Source: Cryptomeria japonica (lineage: Eukaryota; Streptophyta; Pinopsida; Cupressales; Cupressaceae). From it: 64,000 nt of DNA. Numbering within the stretch: the first letter of the stretch is position 1; every line of letters starts with the position of its first letter. The DNA lies in NCBI RefSeq assembly GCF_030272615.1, contig NC_081406.1, positions 189,377,391-189,441,390 on the forward strand. The letters are read 5' to 3'. The notes beneath the pieces are model-generated. The model ran no database searches. It was not told the DNA's origin and worked only from the letters and a program-made list of their open reading frames with translations. Position numbers and translations under genes: made by a program. Positions 59,036 to 64,000 of this stretch are shown in pieces.

Positions 59036-59901
59036 AAACAATTCAAGGAGATTATGATAAATTATACTAGGGCATTGAGACAAGAAGTCAATGTGCACAA
59101 ATTAGAGATATACTTCATCAAAACATGTGAGGTGTAAGCAGAAAAGATATGTAGATTATCAAGATTTCAGAAAGGATTATTCCCCTGCAAATATTTAGGT
59201 TTGTTGGTGGATAGAGGAGTAAGAGTAAATAGGCTATGGGAACCGATCAAGGAGAAAATTGAACGTAGGGTGAGCTCATGGAAAGGCAAATGGCTCTCAA
59301 ATGTGGGTAGAGAAACTATGATCAAGGCGGTACTGACTAGTATTCCAATTTACCAACTATCATGTTTACCATTGGCTAAAGGAGAAAAAGATAAAATATT
59401 AAATCGCTTAAAGAAATTTTATTGGCAAGGTCCAAATGATCAGAAGAAGCTAGTAACAATAAGTTGGGACAAAATATGCAAACCTAGAGAAATGGGTGGA
59501 GGAATAAAAAATATGGACTGGCAAGGAAAGGATTTAGGAGCAAATCTTGTATGGAGCTTGTATCAAAACTTGGAGAAGAAATGGGATAGGATTTTGCAAC
59601 ATAAGTATCTCTCGAATGAGGATTCAAGTTGTATCTTAAGGACCCCATGCACGCCTCAGGGGTCCAGGATTTGGAACTTCATGACAAAGTGCAGACAACT
59701 TATTTGTGATAGATTAACTTGGGATGTTGCCAATGGAAACAAGGTGATATTTTGGGGTGATTCTTGGGGAGATTATGTAGCCTTAGAAAAGTTAAATTTA
59801 AGTCCCAGAATTAAGGAAGTATTGATAAATCTATGGGGAACTCAAGTTAAAGATTATATCAAGATTTCTAGTGAGGGGCCTGCTTGGGGATGGGACTAGA
59901 G
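59036..59901 (+). pseudogene. E9 LINE ORF2, C-terminal reverse transcriptase
   Basis: LINE text resumes at about 59036 with KQFKEIMINYTRALRQEVNV, the region just after the missing palm. The 232-codon frame 59201-59899 carries the RT thumb and connection: KYLGLLVDRGVRVNRLWEPI (from about 59190), KIERRVSSWKGKWLSNVGRE, AVLTSIPIYQLSCLPLAKGE, ISWDKICKPREMGGGIKNMD and VIFWGDSWGDYVALEKL. It is the best-kept LINE frame in the window. Confidence 0.85.
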
Positions 59902-60590
59902 AAGTACATCTGATTCCCCTTCATCTGTAGATGAACAAAATGAGTTTGCTAAAGTACTCTCTAATAGGAAAATCACGATTAGAGAAGGAGAGGATAGGCT
60001 AATTTGGGTAGGCTCCAACTCAGGATCATACAACTTGTTAAGGATGGTTATGCTACTATTATAGAATCACTCAATTGACAAAAAACACAAATTCCTATTC
60101 ATCTATGCTGGGGCAAAGCATGCTTGCCCAAAGTCGGGATGTTTTTATGGGTAGCTTTATAGAAAAAGATTCTGACAGCAGAATGGTTTTAGAAGATAGG
60201 GTTTAGCGGTCCATCTAGATGCTCCTTATGCGAAGCTAATGAGGAAATGGTGGATCATTTACTACTTAGTTGTCCATATGTGGCTAAATGTTGGAAGGAA
60301 TTAATAGGTAAGTTGCAATGGACTATGATCATACTTGATAACTTTTTCTCTTTTATTAAGGGATGGCCTACTATGTATAGGACAAATTTGTTTAGAGATT
60401 TGTGAAATATCTCCCCTTCAATCTTGGCCTAGGAATTGTGGGAGGAATGCAAAAGAAAAATTTTAAAAAATAAGAGGATGAACCCACAACATTTAAACAA
60501 TAAGATATAAGCATGTATAGTGAAAGTCACAAACAATAGCTATGGAAGAATAATCTTAAGGGGAGAAAATTCCCTATATGAGACAACAAT
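59902..60590 (+). pseudogene. E9 LINE ORF2, zf-RVT region
   Basis: Broken frames continue past the TAG at 59897-59899. KIGFSGPSRCSLCEANEEMV and then DHLLLSCPYVAKCW (about 60196-60293) form the zf-RVT zinc finger (C-x2-C...H...C), found between RT and RNase H in many plant LINEs. Several stops surround it. Confidence 0.75.
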
Positions 60591-61012
60591 ATGAGGAAGA
60601 ATTGGTTTGGCTTAATTATCCCAGTCCAATTCGGAATTGGGGGTAACAATGCAAAGGAACTTGGGGCTCAATGTAAATGGAAAAACCCTAATTATGGATG
60701 GTTTAAATTGAATTTTGATGGAGCATCTAGGGGAAACCCATATGTTGCTAGGATTAGATGCATTATTCATCATTGGAGTGGAGGAACATGCGCCAGAATA
60801 GCTAAATCAATTGGCAAGATATCTAACAATATTGCAGAACTCGAAGCCCTTATAGAAGGTTTGATATTTAGCTCAGAATAGGGTATTAAGAAGCTGGCTA
60901 TTGAAGGGGACTCACTGATTGTAATTAATGCTATAAGAATAGGGAATATAGTTAGTTAGCATCTTAAACCTCTTCTAGATAGAGCACTTACATTAATAAG
61001 AAAATTTAAACA
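60591..61012 (+). pseudogene. E9 LINE ORF2, RNase H-like domain, cut at its end
   Basis: The frame 60591-60881 contains WFKLNFDGASRGNPYVARIR, with the first catalytic Asp (NFDGASRGNP), and IAELEALIEGLIFSSE, with the catalytic Glu. A TAG follows, and then LAIEGDSLIVINAIR with the next Asp. LLDRALTLIRKFKH is the last recognisable text before E15 begins at 61013. The expected C-terminal end is therefore missing. Confidence 0.82.
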
Positions 61013-61847
61013 TGTTGGAATCCAAGAACACTAAGAGAGGGGGGGGGTGGGGTGAATCGGTGTTCTACTAGTATGATCAATTTTAACCTTATTAAAACAT
61101 GCATACACCAACCGGTATACCTATACTTATATAATTGAACGAAGTAAAGAAACCAATACGCCAATCACATAAATAAATACCATAACACACAAAATTATAC
61201 GTGGAAAACCTCAAAGAGAAAAAACCACGGTGGGATTTGTGACCCACAATATCAATTCATAGGCCATATAAAGAGATATTACAAATATAAGGGGCTTGCA
61301 CTTGCAGGAAGGCTTACAGCCTAGAGAACGCTGCTTAACCACAAAAGGAGCCTCATTGACTACATATAAATCCAGATTACAATCCGGAGAAATGAGTGAA
61401 CTGCAAAGATATCATCTTCTATGCCTTAATACAGTTTCGGTTAAGCTCTATCTGTTCCAGTCTGAAACCGTAAACCCTTTTACTGGAATACCCCATTACA
61501 AATATCCTCACATACATGATCTCTTTGATATATTTCACATTATATCACATTATCATATTCTCCTATCCATTATTTCATATCTTCTTTCAAAATGATCTAA
61601 CCAACTGAGCTATATACCCCTTACAATTTATCATGCCTTATGTCGGCTTACAAAGATAATTACAATATCAATATACATGTTGGCTAGATAAGACAAATAC
61701 GTTAATATAAAAAATAATTGCCAATGCTAGATCCAAAAGATGTCGACCTCCAATACCTAAACCATGTCGGCCTGCATTGTCGATATAGCTGCCATATTTC
61801 TGTCAATGACAACATAGTGAAACCAACCAATTGAGTGTCAATTTCCA
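61013..61847 (-). repeat. LTR of a minus-strand element (E15), interrupting LINE E9
   Basis: 835 bp, from TGTTGGAATCC to AATTTCCA. It has a G-run motif at 61033-61060 and the shared stem-loop (61200-61229). The polypurine context to its right marks it as the 3' LTR of a minus-oriented element whose body lies to the right, running at least to about 62253. The 5' LTR is not recognised in the window. Confidence 0.75.
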
Positions 61848-61870
61848 AAAATCTCCCCCTTTGGCATTGA
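61848..61870 (-). other. E15 polypurine tract
   Basis: Read on the minus strand, GCCAAAGGGGGAGATTTT directly precedes the LTR start TGGAAATTG. The same purine core is found at E3, E4 and E10. Confidence 0.7.
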
Positions 61871-62124
61871 TGACAACACTCATGTGAAAAATAATCATGG
61901 TTCATCTACAGGTTTCATCCTGCCTGCTCCCCCTGAGCTGAATATTCATCAATACAAAATACTACATACTCCCCCTAATGTATACAACTCCCTCTTTTCT
62001 TTTTCACATCTATATCACTTCCCATTTGACATCAATGCCATCAACATTTCCAAAAAGAATGCCAAAGATCTAAAACTGGGACAAGGAATGAAAGATACTA
62101 TACAATGAATATCCCAAAAAAATC

Positions 62125-62253
62125 TTATTGGAGCTTAATATATTTGAAAATATCTGGATATGCCTTCCCCAAAAGCTCAAGATAAGTATCCCAACCAGAT
62201 TTGAAAGTGCTAGAAATAGATACAAGTCCATTTAGCATATGGGAAAATGACTC
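62125..62253 (-). pseudogene. Short coding remnant inside E15, unknown
   Basis: A minus-strand stretch of 42 codons (ESFSHMLNGLVSISSTFKSG, then WDTYLELLGKAYPDIFKYIK) ends in TAA. It reads like an amphipathic protein end and lies where an element-encoded protein would terminate, about 250 bp from the polypurine tract. I do not recognise it, and it does not match the E3 ORF by eye. Confidence 0.35.
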
Positions 62254-62935
62254 TTTCTAATTTAGAATGCTTTCCCTTTTCCATTACTGCTTCAAAGTGA
62301 CAAAAGAGAAGAGTATTTAAGAGCAGCTATACCAAACAAGAATGTCACTCTTGAGACAACAAAAATGAGTAACAAAGTACAAATTGCAGCAGGGATGTAG
62401 ATTATAAAATATTTTAGTGCAACAATAAAAAATGAAAGAACAATGAAAAATATTGTCATATGAATAAGTCAAAAAGATAAGAAATCATGATATAAAGAGG
62501 AAGGAAGTTGACAAGAAGACATTGATGAGAATGAAACATATTAGTACAACAACAAAGAAGTTTCTACAAATTGATCATACACAACAAAAGAGATGATAGA
62601 ACAAGATCAAGGAATGATTATTGTGTGGGGGAAAAAGCGAGACTAGGTTAATCATGCCCTAATCCTACCTTTTGACACACATTACGGAATACGAAAGAGC
62701 CTAGAGATATCGCACAATTGGCTACTTCTTTTGGTGAAAGAGAGAGTCACGGGATATCTATTCCCTTGTTGAAATTGTAAGATCAAGTAATGCGAGTTCA
62801 AACCCTAATCCCAAAATGCAAGTATGAACTAATAACAAGATTGCAGAATTGAGATTAAACAATGAACAGCTGTAAATACAAGGATGAAATAAGAATGCAG
62901 ATGTGTACCTGGAGTCAAAATCAGACTGAAAATGT
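62254..62935. other. No gene seen
   Basis: Purine-rich, AT-rich sequence with no domain-bearing frame. It is probably the interior or LTR of a further element. Confidence 0.35.
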
Positions 62936-63150
62936 TCGGGATGGGGGTGCGGGCGCCACTGTCCTGAAAACTGCACCGGAAACTGCTGTTCTGCACTCTG
63001 AAACACTGTCGGGAAAACTGTCTGAAAGCTATCTGTCCGGAGGACCAGGGTGCCCAGCGCCTCTGTCCCAGGGTCCAGGGCGCCCAGCGCCCCTGTCCTG
63101 GTAGGACCAGGGCACCTAGCGCTCCTGTCCCAGTCTTCTGCTCTGCAATT
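62936..63150. repeat. GC-rich island with a ~31-bp tandem triplet
   Basis: Copies of CCAGGGYGCCCAGCGCC followed by CTGTCC begin at 63045, 63075 and 63107. The island stands out from the AT-rich surroundings. The related phrases GCGGGCGCCACTGTCC (62949) and GGGCGCCACGGTCCCG (near 63893) suggest a longer-range repeat family. The 186-codon minus frame at 62758-63318 over this island has repeat-driven composition, and I do not take it as a gene. Confidence 0.7.
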
Positions 63151-64000
63151 TGATACAGAGTGCTGTCTCGACCTTCTTTCTCCGGATCTGTATCTCGCGG
63201 CGTCGTCCGAGTCCTGAAACCTGCAATGATATCTGAAAAGGGGTGTATGGGCGGCTATATAGGGTTTTGCCTTAGTCAAACCCCCGCTTCGGTGATTTCC
63301 ACCACCACGAATAGCCAAGTTGTTTTGTAAAATATATTGTGTGTGCAGACCTAGTGTGTGTGCAAGGTCCTAAAATGCAAGAAAGCAAACTAGAGCAACC
63401 TAGAAAGTAAACCCTAATTGCTTGTAAATGATAGTGTAAATGCTCTAAATCAAGATGCAATGTGATCTAAAGCATGAATAAATGATGTATTAAAGCTTAT
63501 GTAAGGACATGAAAACAACATGAAATCATACCCAACCCTCAAGGGAGGAGTAAAAGCCAATCTTCAGTCGGTAATCTCCTATTGTTCTTCAATGTCTTCC
63601 AAGCCCTAAGTGGATGAATGAATTTGATAGATGCTTGATAGAAGGATGTTGTAAGATGTTGAAGTCTTCAAAGATCTTCTCTTTCGCTGCATATGAAGTT
63701 CCTGGAAACAAAAATCGGAGCCCTTCAAATGAGGAAAGAGAGCTTTTATGTATGAAACCCTAGGTCGTAAATTCATATTTTGGCCGACTTAGAGATTGAA
63801 TATCCCACCAATTTCTTGGGGTTAAGCTTTATTTTATGATTGGATCGCGCTCCTAAAATTTTGGGAAAAATGTCCGGGACCATGTTGCACTCCGGGCGCC
63901 ACGGTCCCGACAACTTTTCACCAAATTTTCAGGGCCGTCGGATATGATGATTTTAGAGAGAATCCCGAAGTTACAGGTGATTTCGAGATGTTTTGACCCC
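63151..64000. other. LTR-like tail of the window, no gene
   Basis: Mixed sequence with no recognised protein or RNA gene. GC-rich phrases near 63870-63930 echo the tandem triplet. It looks like LTR or leader sequence of an element that continues past the window. Confidence 0.3.

Larger units (their letters stand above)
32808..61012 (+). mobile_element. Long LINE (E9), split by at least four insertions
   Basis: Plus-strand non-LTR retrotransposon. Its pieces are about 32808-32989, 40311-42629, 43621-44592 and 59036-61012. In order they give ORF1, endonuclease, the N-terminal RT, the C-terminal RT, zf-RVT and RNase H. The intervening blocks are copia E10, TIR element E11, LTR scrap E12 and LARD E13. 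About 400 bp of LINE, coding for the RT palm, is absent between 44592 and 59036. E15 cuts the 3' end at 61013, so the tail and target duplication are not seen. Confidence 0.8.

Noticed and set aside
62758-63318. 186-codon minus-strand frame
   Set aside because: It runs across a GC-rich tandem repeat, shows repeated Ala/Leu/Gly words of the repeat, and has no domain.

Overview
The window is nuclear DNA from a seed plant with a large, repeat-rich genome. The evidence is the transposons: plant-type copia and gypsy LTR elements whose primer-binding sites match initiator-Met tRNA (TGGTATCAGAG), plant LINEs with DUF4283/zf-CCHC_4-type ORF1 and zf-RVT/RNase H-type ORF2, and a LARD-like element. A gymnosperm (conifer-like) source is my guess from the style of the repeats; the sequence does not fix a species. 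I see no rRNA or tRNA gene, CRISPR array or bacterial operon. The only candidate that is not an obvious transposon is an unrecognised, intron-split and disrupted gene on the minus strand at 479-2395.

Left part, 1-8559: the intron-split gene, a 0.5 kb AT satellite-like array, then a worn plus-strand gag-like remnant (about 3.7-7.4 kb) interrupted by a 1.6 kb ORF1-only LINE (E1, 3883-5506) with a 14-bp target duplication, then a tandem-repeat block.

First nest, 8560-28313: E3 is a minus-strand non-autonomous LTR element. It carries a gag-like protein with four zinc-knuckle units and a long unrecognised ORF, and I see no protease, integrase or reverse transcriptase in it. A copia element (E4, 8977-21617) sits in its 3' LTR. 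A chromodomain gypsy element (E5, 10141-16306, plus strand) sits in the 3' untranslated part of E4. A solo LTR (E6, 24190-25233) splits the long ORF of E3.

Second nest, 29890-64000: a copia protease fragment (E7) is cut by a TGTAAC-type LTR (E8). Next comes a long plus-strand LINE (E9, about 32.8-61.0 kb), split by a nearly complete copia (E10, 32990-40310), a 991-bp TIR element (E11, 42630-43620), an LTR scrap (E12) and a 14 kb LARD (E13, 45005-58990). E13 itself contains a solo LTR (E14, 55900-57532). The RNase H end of E9 is cut at 61013 by another minus-strand LTR (E15), which runs into unrecognised sequence to the window end.

How the parts relate: E3, E4, E6, E10 and E15 share an LTR stem-loop, and E3, E4, E10 and E15 also share an extended polypurine tract. 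This suggests that E3 is mobilised by enzymes of the E4/E10 copia type. All coding elements are decayed. Most premature stops that can be checked in E5 are TAG where glutamine is expected, which fits C-to-T change at CAG (CHG) sites in methylated DNA.
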